Shown: positions 16,117 through 23,469 of the stretch, piece by piece | Numbering within the stretch: the stretch's first letter is position 1 | Layout of the letters: every line of letters starts with the position of its first letter | From: Actinomycetota bacterium | Lineage (GTDB): Bacteria; Actinomycetota; Thermoleophilia; Gaiellales; Gaiellaceae | Length of the DNA stretch: 37,965 bases | Assembly (NCBI GenBank): GCA_005884575.1 | Contig: VAWW01000035.1 | Span: 12,761-50,725, forward strand | Direction of reading: 5' to 3' | Translations under genes and position numbers: made by a program | The notes under the pieces: model-generated | The model's input: only the letters and a program-made list of their open reading frames with translations | What the model was told of the DNA's origin: nothing | Databases searched by the model: none

Positions 16117-17310
16117 GTGCGGCTGCCGCGCAAAAACGATCCGGAGTCGATCCGCGCCCGCCAGGCGGCGCTCGGGCTGAACGGCGAGGCGGCCGGGGTC
16201 GATCTGAGCCCGTGGGTGAAGGCGGCCGAGTCGGTGACGGGGGTCGCCGTGATACCCGTCTCGGTGGCGCAGCTGCAGGTCTCCCTTGGCGCGTACGAGC
16301 TCGACGAGACAGGTGCGGTCATGGAGACGGGCCGCGCCGCCGAGGAGGTCGCGGTGCCGCTCGCGCACACGGAGGGCGGCCTGACGGCATCCGTTCAGCG
16401 CGGTGCGCGGGCGGCGGCGGAGTCGGGCGGCTTCCGAACGTTTGTGATCGCTGACCGGATCACCAGAGCATCTTGCTTTGTCTGCAAGGACGCCGGCGAC
16501 GCTGTCGCGCTGGCGCGGTGGATCGAGGGCGAGCTGCCCGCAATGCAGGAATGGCTCGCCGCCAAGCCGCTGGCCGAGCTGTCCAGCTTCGCGCGTCTGC
16601 GCGAGGCGAAGACGCACGTCGTCGGGCCGATGTGCCACGTCCTCTGGCGCTGGACGACCGGGGACGCCGTCGGGCCGAACATGATGACGCGCAACTCGTA
16701 CGCGCTGAACATGGGATACGTGCTGCCGAACGCGCCCGTCGCGATCGAGCGGTCGATCCTCGAGGCGAACATGGGCGGCGACAAGAAGCCGTCCTACGAG
16801 TACTTCCAGAGCGGCCACGGCAAGACGGTGATCGCCGAAACGACGCTGACGGACGAGGCGATCCGGCGCGTGCTGCGGACGACGCCCGACGATCTCGCCG
16901 ACCTCGCGTGGGCGGGGACGCACGGCGCCGTCGCGTCCGGGATGCAGTCGATCGCATTCACGCCGGCGTCTGCGATCGCCGCGGTGTTCGCCGCCACGGG
17001 ACAGGACCTCGGCATGGTCGGGACGAGCTCGATGGCGCACGGCGTCGGCCGCCGCGTCGAGGGCGGGCTGCACGTGTCGATTCGCTTCCCCGGCCTCGAG
17101 GTCGGAACGGTCGGCGGCGGCACGACGCTCCCGTATGCCCGGGAGTGGCTGGCGCTGATGGACTGCGCCGGTCCCGGCAACGTCTACCGCTTCGCGCAGC
17201 TCGTCGCCGCGGTCGCCCTCGCCCTGGAGATCAGCGCCTCCGCGGCGATGGCGACCGCAGGCTCCGAGAACTTCTTCCGCGCGCACCACGAGCGCGGCGG
17301 ATTGCGCTAG
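16117..17310 (+). CDS. Hydroxymethylglutaryl-CoA reductase
   Basis: 397 residues with the HMG-CoA reductase motifs in order: PLAHTEGGLTASVQRGARA (catalytic Glu), GDAVGPNMMTRNSYAL (catalytic Asp), GGDKKPSYEYF (catalytic Lys) then GHGKTVIAETTL, GTSSMAHGVGRRVEGGLH, GLEVGTVGGGTTLP, and a C-terminal ENFFRAHHERGG where the catalytic His is expected. The GTVGGGT and DKKP blocks look more like the class I (biosynthetic, NADPH) form than class II. It reduces HMG-CoA to mevalonate, the committed step of the mevalonate route to isoprenoids. No other mevalonate gene is nearby. Its stop shares a CTAG with the stop of the gene on the other strand. Confidence 0.88.
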   Translation: MRLPRKNDPESIRARQAALGLNGEAAGVDLSPWVKAAESVTGVAVIPVSVAQLQVSLGAYELDETGAVMETGRAAEEVAVPLAHTEGGLTASVQRGARAAAESGGFRTFVIADRITRASCFVCKDAGDAVALARWIEGELPAMQEWLAAKPLAELSSFARLREAKTHVVGPMCHVLWRWTTGDAVGPNMMTRNSYALNMGYVLPNAPVAIERSILEANMGGDKKPSYEYFQSGHGKTVIAETTLTDEAIRRVLRTTPDDLADLAWAGTHGAVASGMQSIAFTPASAIAAVFAATGQDLGMVGTSSMAHGVGRRVEGGLHVSIRFPGLEVGTVGGGTTLPYAREWLALMDCAGPGNVYRFAQLVAAVALALEISASAAMATAGSENFFRAHHERGGLR

Positions 17311-17942
17311 CGGCCGGGCAACGGCCAGGTCCAGATCACATGGTCCTCCGCGTCGAGGGCTTCGAGCGAGACGACGCCGTCCGTCGCGCCCTGCGCCGCG
17401 AAGAGGTTCTCCGAGACCGGCGCCGAGATGACGGCCTGTCCCGAGCGATCGAGGCCTGCGACGGTTGCGACGCCGTCCGCCGCGTATCCCGCGAAATGGC
17501 GGAGGGGCGGAAAGACGAAGACCGGGTCGGCAGCCGAAGGGAACCTCCCCATGACATCGCAACTGACGCCCCGCCCGGAATCCGACTCGATCGCGAAGCA
17601 ATAGTTGCCGTCCGGCCGGCGCGCGGCGTAGAAGCTGATTCCGTCGCGCGTTCCGAGCAGTTGCAGCGTCGACGGGAAGCCGAGCTCCTGCATCGCCTCG
17701 TTCAGGCCGGTCGCTTGGCTCAGCGAGAGCGAGCTCGTCGAGACCGGCGTTCCCTGGTTCGAGAGGCCGAGCAGAGCGCCGATTTGGTTGCCGAACGCGG
17801 CGGCGGGGATTGCGATCGCCGCGGCGGCCGCGAGCGTCACGGCGAACCGGCGGAGCGGCAGCGGCGCGGGCAGGTGCAGCGGCGCCTCGGTCGGGACGGG
17901 GTTCGCGGCCGCGAGGCGCGCGCAGACGTTGTGATCGTTCAT
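17307..17942 (-). CDS. Membrane-anchored partner of the ECF sigma factor (putative anti-sigma or sensor)
   Basis: 211 residues: a short cytoplasmic N-terminus (NDHNVCARLAAANPVP), a Pro-rich link, one membrane helix (RRFAVTLAAAAAIAIPAAAF, about 33-52) and an exported domain of about 150 residues with strands, two Cys (NYCFAI, VSCDV) that could form a disulfide, and the end DHVIWTWPLPGR. The N-terminus is too short for a classic zinc anti-sigma domain. Its ATG overlaps the sigma-factor TGA (ATGA), so the two products are made together; a role in controlling or sensing for the sigma factor is inferred from that. I do not know the family. Confidence 0.7.
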   Translation of the reverse strand: MNDHNVCARLAAANPVPTEAPLHLPAPLPLRRFAVTLAAAAAIAIPAAAFGNQIGALLGLSNQGTPVSTSSLSLSQATGLNEAMQELGFPSTLQLLGTRDGISFYAARRPDGNYCFAIESDSGRGVSCDVMGRFPSAADPVFVFPPLRHFAGYAADGVATVAGLDRSGQAVISAPVSENLFAAQGATDGVVSLEALDAEDHVIWTWPLPGR

Positions 17943-18442
17943 CGTGTCGCTCCTTCCGGGTCGAGGCGGGGCCGTGCAGGGACGTCGAGCTCGTCGAGAC
18001 GTGCGCGGAGGCGCCGCTTCGCACGGTGGAACCGCACGCGGCACGCGACGCCCGTGCAGCCGAGGACGACGGCTGCCTCCGCGAGCGAGAGACCCTCCCA
18101 CGCGACGAGTCGCAGGACCTCGCGATCGCGCTCGCTCAGCGCGCCGAACGCGAGCCCGAGCATCGGGTCCCGCTCGAGCACCGGCTCGGCCGGAAGCTCG
18201 GCGAGCGGAACCTCCCGGCCACGCTTGCGGCGCTGATTGGCAAGGGTCTTCCTCGCGACCGCGTAGAGCCACGGGAGGGCGTCCTCGGGAACACGGTCGA
18301 GCTTCCGCCAGCAGACGGCGAAAGTCTCGGCGACGACGTCGTCGACCGTCGAGGCGGGTGCGCGTCGCCGCGCGTACGCCGTGACGGCTCGGGCGTGCCT
18401 CCGGTAGATCTCGTCGAACCGCTGCTCCGCCGATCGCTGCAT
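17939..18442 (-). CDS. ECF-family RNA polymerase sigma factor
   Basis: 167 residues. The region 2 part is RFDEIYRRHARAVTAYARR then VDDVVAETFAVCWRKLDRVP with the LPWLYAVARKTLANQRRKR end, then a short linker, then region 4 (LSERDREVLRLVAWEGLSLA then EAAVVLGCTGVACRVRFHRA) with its helix-turn-helix that reads the -35. There is no region 1 or 3, so it is an extracytoplasmic-function factor. The ATG has a GAGGTGAG site directly upstream. It lies 40 bases after the ferritin-like gene on the same strand, so both may share a transcript. Confidence 0.92.
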   Translation of the reverse strand: MQRSAEQRFDEIYRRHARAVTAYARRRAPASTVDDVVAETFAVCWRKLDRVPEDALPWLYAVARKTLANQRRKRGREVPLAELPAEPVLERDPMLGLAFGALSERDREVLRLVAWEGLSLAEAAVVLGCTGVACRVRFHRAKRRLRARLDELDVPARPRLDPEGATR

Positions 18443-18482
18443 CTCACCTCATCTGTGTCGCGACGAGGCCGAGCGTTACAGG

Positions 18483-19289
18483 TCAGTACGGAAGCTGGAC
18501 CTCGGAGACGTCGAGGCCGAGCGAGTTGGCCAGGCGGACGCCATGGTCGAGCTCGGTCTTCAGCCGCTCCCGGTCCTTCGCCTCCATCAGGTGGCCGATC
18601 ATCTCGCGCGCCTTCGGCCGCCAGAGGGCATGCGCCGCGAACTCGGGGAGCATCCGGTTGGCCGCCTCGATCAGCGTGTCCTTGACTCTCTGCGACGCGC
18701 CCTCGAGCAGCACGCGCTCGTACGCCATCCCGGCGCCGTGGTGAATGCCGTCGTCGACGGCGAGCCGGTTGCAGATGTCCTCGAGGATCGTGCCGCGCGA
18801 CGAGCGGGCGATCAGCCGGAAGCGCGGGATGATCAGCCGCTCGAAGAAGACCTGCATCAGGAAGACCTTCTCCTCGAGCGTGTCCGCCTCGAGGAACATG
18901 TGGCCGAGCCTGTCGAGATGCGGGTCCCGCTCCCCCTCGCCGCCGACCTGCGCGATCAGCTTCAGCCACGCCTCGGTATGGCGCGACTCGTCCTGCACCA
19001 TCGTCGTGTAGTAGAGCTTCGCCTCAGGATCGGGCGCGGTGTTCAGCAGCTGCGCCGACATCTCGCACGCGAGGATATCCGCCTGGAGCTGCTGCATGAT
19101 CACCGAGCGCCAGACGTCGCGCCGGCGCGCCTGGCGCTCCGGCGAGCCCTTCCCTTCCGGCACCGGCGGCAGCTCGCCCCACGGCAGATCCCTGACCTGC
19201 CACTCAGCGCGCTTCGCGAGCTCGTAGAACCGCAGGACGCCCGCATGCCTCGACGGTTCCGCCTGAGTGACCGCTTCCTCGGCGCTCAT
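18483..19289 (-). CDS. Ferritin-like diiron protein
   Basis: 268 residues, nearly all helical, soluble. Helices carry likely metal ligands: LQADILACEMSAQLL (Glu), TTMVQDESRHTEAW (an ExxH pair), FFERLIIPRFR (Glu) and AVDDGIHHGAGMAYER (Asp...His in place of the usual ExxH). This is the pattern of R2-like/AurF-like diiron oxidases rather than storage ferritin. Possible reactions are oxidation of a small molecule or of fatty chains; none can be named. It is divergent from an ABM-family monooxygenase gene and a thioesterase gene from overlapping promoters, so a joint pathway is possible. The ATG has TAACCT 8 bases before it. Confidence 0.78.
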   Translation of the reverse strand: MSAEEAVTQAEPSRHAGVLRFYELAKRAEWQVRDLPWGELPPVPEGKGSPERQARRRDVWRSVIMQQLQADILACEMSAQLLNTAPDPEAKLYYTTMVQDESRHTEAWLKLIAQVGGEGERDPHLDRLGHMFLEADTLEEKVFLMQVFFERLIIPRFRLIARSSRGTILEDICNRLAVDDGIHHGAGMAYERVLLEGASQRVKDTLIEAANRMLPEFAAHALWRPKAREMIGHLMEAKDRERLKTELDHGVRLANSLGLDVSEVQLPY

Positions 19290-19297
19290 CCCGCGGG

Positions 19298-19303
19298 AGG
19301 TTA
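19298..19303 (-). promoter_or_regulatory. -10 box of the ferritin-like gene
   Basis: TAACCT on the minus strand, 8 bases before the ATG at 19289. It shares two bases with the -10 box of the divergent gene. Confidence 0.55.
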
Positions 19304-19307
19304 GTCT
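19302..19307 (+). promoter_or_regulatory. -10 box of the ABM-family gene, leaderless
   Basis: TAGTCT, 7 bases before the GTG at 19315. Only 25 bases separate the two divergent start codons, and the two -10 boxes overlap. Confidence 0.6.
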
Positions 19308-19314
19308 GCGCGGC

Positions 19315-19617
19315 GTGATCGCGCTCGTGTTCTCGTACGAGGCGCGCGTGCCGGAGGAGTTCGAGCGCGTCTACGGCCCGAACGGCGAGTGGGCGGAGTT
19401 CTTCCGCCCCGGGAAGGGCTACATCGGCACGGAGCTGCTGCGCGACGTCGAAGTTCCCGGGCGCTATCTCGTGATCGACCGCTGGGAGTCCGCCGAGACG
19501 TACAACACGTTCGTCGCCGAGCACCGCGACGAGTACATGCGACGCGTCGACGACACCGCGCACAACTACGAGCAGGAGCTGCGCTTCGGCACGTTCGAGA
19601 ACGTCTGGGACGAATGA
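19315..19617 (+). CDS. Antibiotic-biosynthesis-monooxygenase (ABM) fold protein
   Basis: 100 residues with the dimeric alpha/beta-barrel ABM layout: a first strand IALVFSYEARV, helix EEFERVYGPNGEWAEFF, a strand segment KGYIGTELLRDVEVPGRYLVI, DRWESAETYNTFVAEH and a final helix RRVDDTAHNYEQEL. ABM proteins range from heme-degrading and quinol monooxygenases to simple binding proteins; no catalytic residues can be assigned. The GTG start is set by the -10 box at leaderless spacing. Its TGA overlaps the ATG of the thioesterase gene, forming a two-gene operon. Confidence 0.78.
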   Translation: MIALVFSYEARVPEEFERVYGPNGEWAEFFRPGKGYIGTELLRDVEVPGRYLVIDRWESAETYNTFVAEHRDEYMRRVDDTAHNYEQELRFGTFENVWDE

Positions 19618-20090
19618 GCGGCGAAGTTCCCCCGCACCACGATCCCGCGTGCTGGGGCTGCGGCGACAACCCAATCGGCCTCCGGCTCGCGCTCCCCGAG
19701 CAGGAGGGCCTCGAGGAGTACGAGACGTACTTCCACTTCGACGAGCGGCACCAGGGCGCGCCCGGGCTCGTGCACGGCGGCCCCGTGGCGGCGGCGCTCG
19801 ACGAGGCGTGCGGGCTGCTCGCGACGTGGTACCGCTTCCCGACCGTGACGGTGCGGATCTTCGTCCGCTTCCGGCGGCCGGTGCCGATCAACACCGAGCT
19901 GCTCGTCCGGGCGGAGATCGAGTCGAGCCACGCGCGGCGGATCCGGGTGCGGGCGGCGCTGACCGACGGGGACGAGCGGCTCGCAGAGGCGCGCGCGGCG
20001 TTCCTCCACGTCCCGCTCGAGCACTTCCTCGCGAGTCCCGAGGGCCGTGCCGCCGCCGATGCCTGGCGTGCACGCCTGGACAACGAGTAA
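19614..20090 (+). CDS. PaaI-type hotdog thioesterase
   Basis: 158 residues. An N-terminal CWGCGDNPIGLRL segment (two Cys, common in this subgroup) is followed by the hotdog fold with QGAPGLVHGGPVAAALDEAC, the HGG...D/E active-site pattern of PaaI-like acyl-CoA thioesterases, then VTVRIFVRFRRPVPINTEL and AEARAAFLHVP. It cleaves acyl-CoA thioesters in the cytoplasm; the acyl group is unknown. It starts at the ATGA overlap with the ABM gene. Two hairpins follow its stop. Confidence 0.85.
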   Translation: MSGEVPPHHDPACWGCGDNPIGLRLALPEQEGLEEYETYFHFDERHQGAPGLVHGGPVAAALDEACGLLATWYRFPTVTVRIFVRFRRPVPINTELLVRAEIESSHARRIRVRAALTDGDERLAEARAAFLHVPLEHFLASPEGRAAADAWRARLDNE

Positions 20091-20108
20091 GCGGGCCCTA
20101 AGGCCCGC
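20091..20108 (+). terminator. Hairpin directly after the thioesterase stop
   Basis: GCGGGCC (20091-20097), loop CTAA, GGCCCGC (20102-20108): a perfect 7-bp stem starting right after the TAA. No long T run follows (TCACCTCTT). Confidence 0.55.
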
Positions 20109-20145
20109 TCACCTCTTCGGGGTTGCCGCAAGCTGTGTGCGAGGC

Positions 20146-20179
20146 GCGAGTGAGCGGGCCCGAAGGCTCGCTCACTCGC
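20146..20179. terminator. Long hairpin between convergent genes
   Basis: Two 15-base arms (20146-20160 and 20165-20179) pair throughout except for one G-T pair, around a CGAA loop. It repeats the GAGCGGGCC/GGCTCGCTC theme of the first hairpin. It lies between the ends of a plus- and a minus-strand gene and could serve both. Confidence 0.6.
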
Positions 20180-20197
20180 CTGCGTGCGAACTGACGG

Positions 20198-20749
20198 CTA
20201 TCCGTGCGCGACGCGCCTGCGCGAAATCCGGGTCGCAGCGCCCAGCGCCAGCATCGACGTCAGCAGAGCCGCCAGGCCCGCGCCGATCCCGGCATCGCCG
20301 TAGTCGAAGCTATGCCCGGACGACGCCGCCGACACCGGCGACGACGGGTTGAGCCGCTGCTCGACCGGTGAGTTCTCGCTGACCGGGGTAGGCGAAGGAG
20401 ACTGGGTCTGCAGCCGCTGCTCGACCGGCGAGTTCTCGCTGACCGGCGCCGGCGATGCGTTCGTCTTCTGCTCGGCCGCCGTGAAGGCCGCCGTGTTCTC
20501 GTTCGCGAACGGATAGTGCACCTGGATGCCCGTGACGGCCGGCTGCGCAGCCGCGGCCTCGCGCGTCGCCGTCGAGGTGGCGAACGGATAGCCGCCCGTC
20601 GTCCCGTTCGGGAACGTCGTGCCGGTCGCGTACGAGCCGTGCATCGACTGCGCCGGCTCCTGCGAGGTCAGAGCCTGGGCGACGGGGACGACGAGGAGCG
20701 CAAGCCCCACGATCGCGACCCACCGGAACCTCTTGATCTTGCCCTGCAT
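20198..20749 (-). CDS. Exported, membrane-anchored protein with a tandem repeat
   Basis: 183 residues: a basic start (QGKIKRFRW), a signal or anchor helix (VAIVGLALLVVPVAQAL), a low-complexity exported part rich in Thr, Ser, Ala and Pro, and a C-terminal membrane helix (AGIGAGLAALLTSMLALGAA) followed by the basic tail RISRRRVAHG. The middle has two copies of a 20-residue unit with PVSENSPVEQRL, encoded by a 60-base DNA repeat. The plan (signal, wall-spanning linker, C-terminal helix and basic tail) resembles sorted surface proteins of actinobacteria, though no LPxTG is present. The function is unknown. The ATG has GGAGG 5 bases upstream. Confidence 0.75.
   Translation of the reverse strand: MQGKIKRFRWVAIVGLALLVVPVAQALTSQEPAQSMHGSYATGTTFPNGTTGGYPFATSTATREAAAAQPAVTGIQVHYPFANENTAAFTAAEQKTNASPAPVSENSPVEQRLQTQSPSPTPVSENSPVEQRLNPSSPVSAASSGHSFDYGDAGIGAGLAALLTSMLALGAATRISRRRVAHG
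20352..20446 (-). repeat. Two-copy tandem repeat, 60-base period
   Basis: Bases 20352-20386 recur at 20412-20446 with one or two differences. The period is a multiple of three, so the reading frame of the exported protein is kept and each copy encodes PVSENSPVEQRL. Copy number could vary by slippage. Confidence 0.85.
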
Positions 20750-20842
20750 GATTTCCTCCATCACTGACCCCCGCTTGACCTAATGGGCACAGGACGCCCG
20801 CGGCCGCGCCGATCTTCCCCGCCGCGTTCCCCGTTCGAGTGA

Positions 20843-20871
20843 TTGAGCGACCCTCCGCAGCGGGCGATAGT
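20843..20871 (+). promoter_or_regulatory. Promoter of the small exported-protein gene
   Basis: TTGAGC (-35, 20843-20848), a 17-base spacer and GATAGT (-10, 20866-20871). It predicts a leader of about 40 bases that carries the GGGAG ribosome site before the ATG at 20920. Confidence 0.6.
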
Positions 20872-20919
20872 GAGGACGTCCTCGAATCGGCCTCTGCGGC
20901 AGGCCCCGTCGGGAGAGCC

Positions 20920-21189
20920 ATGCTGATCAGGATCGTGATAGCCGCCCTACTCATCTTCGCCGTGATGGTCGGGATCAAGGACGGCCGGCTGACGCGCCAG
21001 ATCGGCCTCTCTGGGTCGTGCCGGGTCGTTCAGACCGCGGTCGACGGGACCCAGCTCGACGCGTGCCGCGGCGGCAAGCTCGCCGGCCGGCCCGATCTCT
21101 CGTCCAAGTCGTGCACGTCGACGGGCTTCAGCGGCGCCTTCGAGTACTGGCGCTGCCCCGCAGCGGTCGACTCGCGCCCGGGCAGCTAG
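20920..21189 (+). CDS. Small exported or membrane-anchored protein with four Cys
   Basis: 89 residues: a single N-terminal hydrophobic helix (LIRIVIAALLIFAVMVGI) followed by an exported part with four Cys (GSCRVV, DACRGG, KSCTST, WRCPAA), enough for two disulfides, and many Ser and Gly. No family is recognised. The ATG is preceded by GGGAGAGCC; longer in-frame readings lack a ribosome site and would put the promoter inside the gene. Its stop shares a CTAG with the stop of the HisC-like gene on the other strand. Confidence 0.65.
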   Translation: MLIRIVIAALLIFAVMVGIKDGRLTRQIGLSGSCRVVQTAVDGTQLDACRGGKLAGRPDLSSKSCTSTGFSGAFEYWRCPAAVDSRPGS

Positions 21190-22145
21190 CGCCCCAGAGC
21201 TTCGGCCACGCGGCGCAGCAGCACGTCGTCGTCGGCGGCTTCCCGCGGCGTAATCCGGATTCCCTCGGCGGAGCCGCGAACGGCCAGGCCCTTGCGAAGC
21301 AGCGCGTCGGTGAGCGCTCCGGCTTCCGCCACCGGGACGTAGACGAAGTTCGCCCACGACGACGCCGGCTCGAGGTCGAGCCCGCGCAGGCCTGCGGCGA
21401 GGCGGTCGCGTTCCTCCAGGGTCTCGCTCACGTCGGGTGGATCGGCGAGGCCCGCGAGCGCGAGGGCCGCGGAGATGCTCGAGATCGGCGCGGGCGCTTG
21501 CCGCTCGTTCAGCTCGGCCGCGGTGTCGACCGCGGCGAGCGCGTAGCCGATCCGCGCGCCGGCGAGTCCGAAGGCCTTCGAGAACGTCCGGATCACGATC
21601 ACGCCGTCATCGAGCAGGCCGGCCGCGGTCTTGCCGCCCGTGTACTCGAAGTAGGCCTCGTCGACCGCGAGCGGCCGCGCGTCGGGAAGCGGCACGAGCG
21701 CTCCCGTTGGATTGTGCGGCCGGCAGACGAAGGTCAGCACCGGGTCGTCGTCGCCGACCTCCGCGCCCGCGATCCAGCTCGAGACGCGGTAGACCGGATA
21801 CGTCGGCTCGTCCCGCACGGAGACGACGTCGCCCGGGCCCGCGAACGAGCGCGCGACGAGCATGATCAGGTCGTCCGCGCCGGCACCGAGCACGATGTTC
21901 TCCGTCCCGACGCCCGCGTAGTCCGCGATCGCCTCGAGCAGCTCCGGGAAGCCGCCGTGTGCGTACGTGTTCACGCGGGCGAGCGCGCGCTCGACCGCGG
22001 CAACGTTCGACGTCGGCCGCGGATGCGGCGGCGTGTTCCCGTCGAACCGCAGCACCTGCTCGGGTGCGATCCCGGCCAGCCGTGCGATCTCAGCGGTCGA
22101 GAGGGCCCATTCGTAGGGCCTGAACCGCTCGGAGAGCGCACGCAT
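21186..22145 (-). CDS. Class I/II aminotransferase, HisC-like
   Basis: 319 residues of fold-type I, closest in layout to histidinol-phosphate aminotransferase and threonine-phosphate decarboxylase: RFDGNTPPHPRP, NTYAHGGFPELLEAIADYAG, LGAGADDLIMLVARSF (PLP phosphate), CRPHNPTGAL (Asn binds PLP), VDEAYFEY (Asp and Tyr) and Schiff-base Lys190 in IRTFSKAFGLAGARIGYALA. It is shorter than most HisC (about 350). It stands apart from any his gene, so the substrate is open; other aromatic or phosphorylated amino acids are possible. The ATG has TAACGT 6 bases upstream and no ribosome site. Confidence 0.8.
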   Translation of the reverse strand: MRALSERFRPYEWALSTAEIARLAGIAPEQVLRFDGNTPPHPRPTSNVAAVERALARVNTYAHGGFPELLEAIADYAGVGTENIVLGAGADDLIMLVARSFAGPGDVVSVRDEPTYPVYRVSSWIAGAEVGDDDPVLTFVCRPHNPTGALVPLPDARPLAVDEAYFEYTGGKTAAGLLDDGVIVIRTFSKAFGLAGARIGYALAAVDTAAELNERQAPAPISSISAALALAGLADPPDVSETLEERDRLAAGLRGLDLEPASSWANFVYVPVAEAGALTDALLRKGLAVRGSAEGIRITPREAADDDVLLRRVAEALGR

Positions 22146-22151
22146 GCGGCG

Positions 22152-22157
22152 ACGTTA
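22152..22157 (-). promoter_or_regulatory. -10 box of the HisC-like gene, leaderless
   Basis: TAACGT on the minus strand followed by 6 bases and the ATG at 22145. Confidence 0.55.
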
Positions 22158-22160
22158 GTG

Positions 22161-22166
22161 GATAAT
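22161..22166 (+). promoter_or_regulatory. -10 box of the GABA/polyamine operon
   Basis: GATAAT, 10 bases before the ATG at 22177. With TAACGT on the other strand it forms a 31-base divergent promoter gap; no ribosome site precedes the ATG. Confidence 0.5.
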
Positions 22167-22176
22167 TGCGCTGGCT

Positions 22177-23469
22177 ATGCGTGTCGAGCACCCGGCGGCG
22201 TCCGACCGCGTCACGCAGGCCCGCCAGCGGTACGTCGCGCGCGGCGTCTCCACGCCGCGGCTCGTCGTCGACCGGGCCGAGGGCGCGACGATCTGGGACG
22301 CGGACGGGCGCGAGTACCTCGACTTCGGCGGCGGCATCGCCTGCCAGAACCTCGGCCACCGGCCCGCCGGCGTCGTCCGCGCGATCCACGAGCAGGCCGA
22401 CCGCTACCTACACCAGTGCTTCATGGTCGGGACGTACGAGCCGTACGTGGAGGTCTGCCGCCGGCTCTCGGAGCTGTGGCCCGGCTCCTCGCCGACGAAG
22501 AGCCTGCTCGTCAACTCGGGCGCGGAAGCGGTCGAGAACGCGGTCAAGATCGCGCGCGTCGCGACCGGCCGCAGCGGCGTCGTCGTCTTCGACCACGCAT
22601 TCCACGGCCGGACGAACCTGACGATGGCGATGACGTCGAAGGTCGTGCCGTACAAGCAGGGCTTCGGCCCGTTCGCGCCGGACGTCTACCGCGCGCCGGG
22701 CCCGTATCCGTACCGCGGCGTCTCGTCCGACGACGCGCTGCGCGGGCTCGAGCTCCTGTTCAAGCAGGACGTCGACCCGCAGTCGGTCGCGTGCGTCGTG
22801 CTCGAGCCGGTGCAGGGCGAGGGCGGCTTCATCCCGATGCCCGACGACTACGTGCCGCGGCTGAAGGAGCTCTGCGAGCGGCACGGAATCCTCTACGTCG
22901 ACGACGAGGTGCAGTCCGGGACCGGTCGCACCGGCACGGTCTGGGGGATCGAGCACTACGGCGTCGAGCCGGACCTGCTCGTCTCCGGGAAGTCGATCGG
23001 CGGCGGGCTGCCGCTCGCCGGCGTGACGGGGAAGGCCGAGCTCGTGGACGCGGTTCCGCCGGGCGGGCTCGGCGGGACGTTCGGCGGGAACCCGCTCGCG
23101 TGTGCGGCGGCCTGCGTCGTGCTCGACGAGGTCGGCTCGGACGGGTTTCGCGCACGGGCCGAGCAGGTCGCGGCCCTTCTGCGCGGCCGGCTCGACGAGC
23201 TCGCGGGCCGCTTCCCGGCGGTCGGCGAGGTGCGCGGGCTCGGCGCCATGCTCGCCCTCGAGTTCGTCGATCCCGAGCCCGACCTGGCACGCGCCGTCAC
23301 CGTGGAGGCGCTCGGCCGAGGGCTGATCATGCTCTCCTGCGGGATCTACGGCAACGTGATCCGCCTGCTCCCGCCGCTCGCTGCGACCGACGACGAGCTC
23401 GAGCGCGGCCTGGACCTGCTGGAGGAGGCCCTTGGCGCTGCAACTGCAGGGCGAGACGCGGGCGCTTAA
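22177..23469 (+). CDS. gabT: Class III aminotransferase, probably 4-aminobutyrate aminotransferase
   Basis: 430 residues, a subgroup II (class III) PLP enzyme: [33 protein letters not shown] (PLP phosphate), [51 protein letters not shown] (Asp on the PLP ring) and Schiff-base Lys272 in [17 protein letters not shown]. The layout matches GabT/PuuE, which moves the amino group of GABA (or of putrescine) to 2-oxoglutarate, giving succinate semialdehyde. It heads an operon with a polyamine-type ABC transporter and an aldehyde dehydrogenase, which supports a GABA or putrescine role. The start is ATG with GATAAT 10 bases upstream. Confidence 0.88.
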   Translation: MRVEHPAASDRVTQARQRYVARGVSTPRLVVDRAEGATIWDADGREYLDFGGGIACQNLGHRPAGVVRAIHEQADRYLHQCFMVGTYEPYVEVCRRLSELWPGSSPTKSLLVNSGAEAVENAVKIARVATGRSGVVVFDHAFHGRTNLTMAMTSKVVPYKQGFGPFAPDVYRAPGPYPYRGVSSDDALRGLELLFKQDVDPQSVACVVLEPVQGEGGFIPMPDDYVPRLKELCERHGILYVDDEVQSGTGRTGTVWGIEHYGVEPDLLVSGKSIGGGLPLAGVTGKAELVDAVPPGGLGGTFGGNPLACAAACVVLDEVGSDGFRARAEQVAALLRGRLDELAGRFPAVGEVRGLGAMLALEFVDPEPDLARAVTVEALGRGLIMLSCGIYGNVIRLLPPLAATDDELERGLDLLEEALGAATAGRDAGA

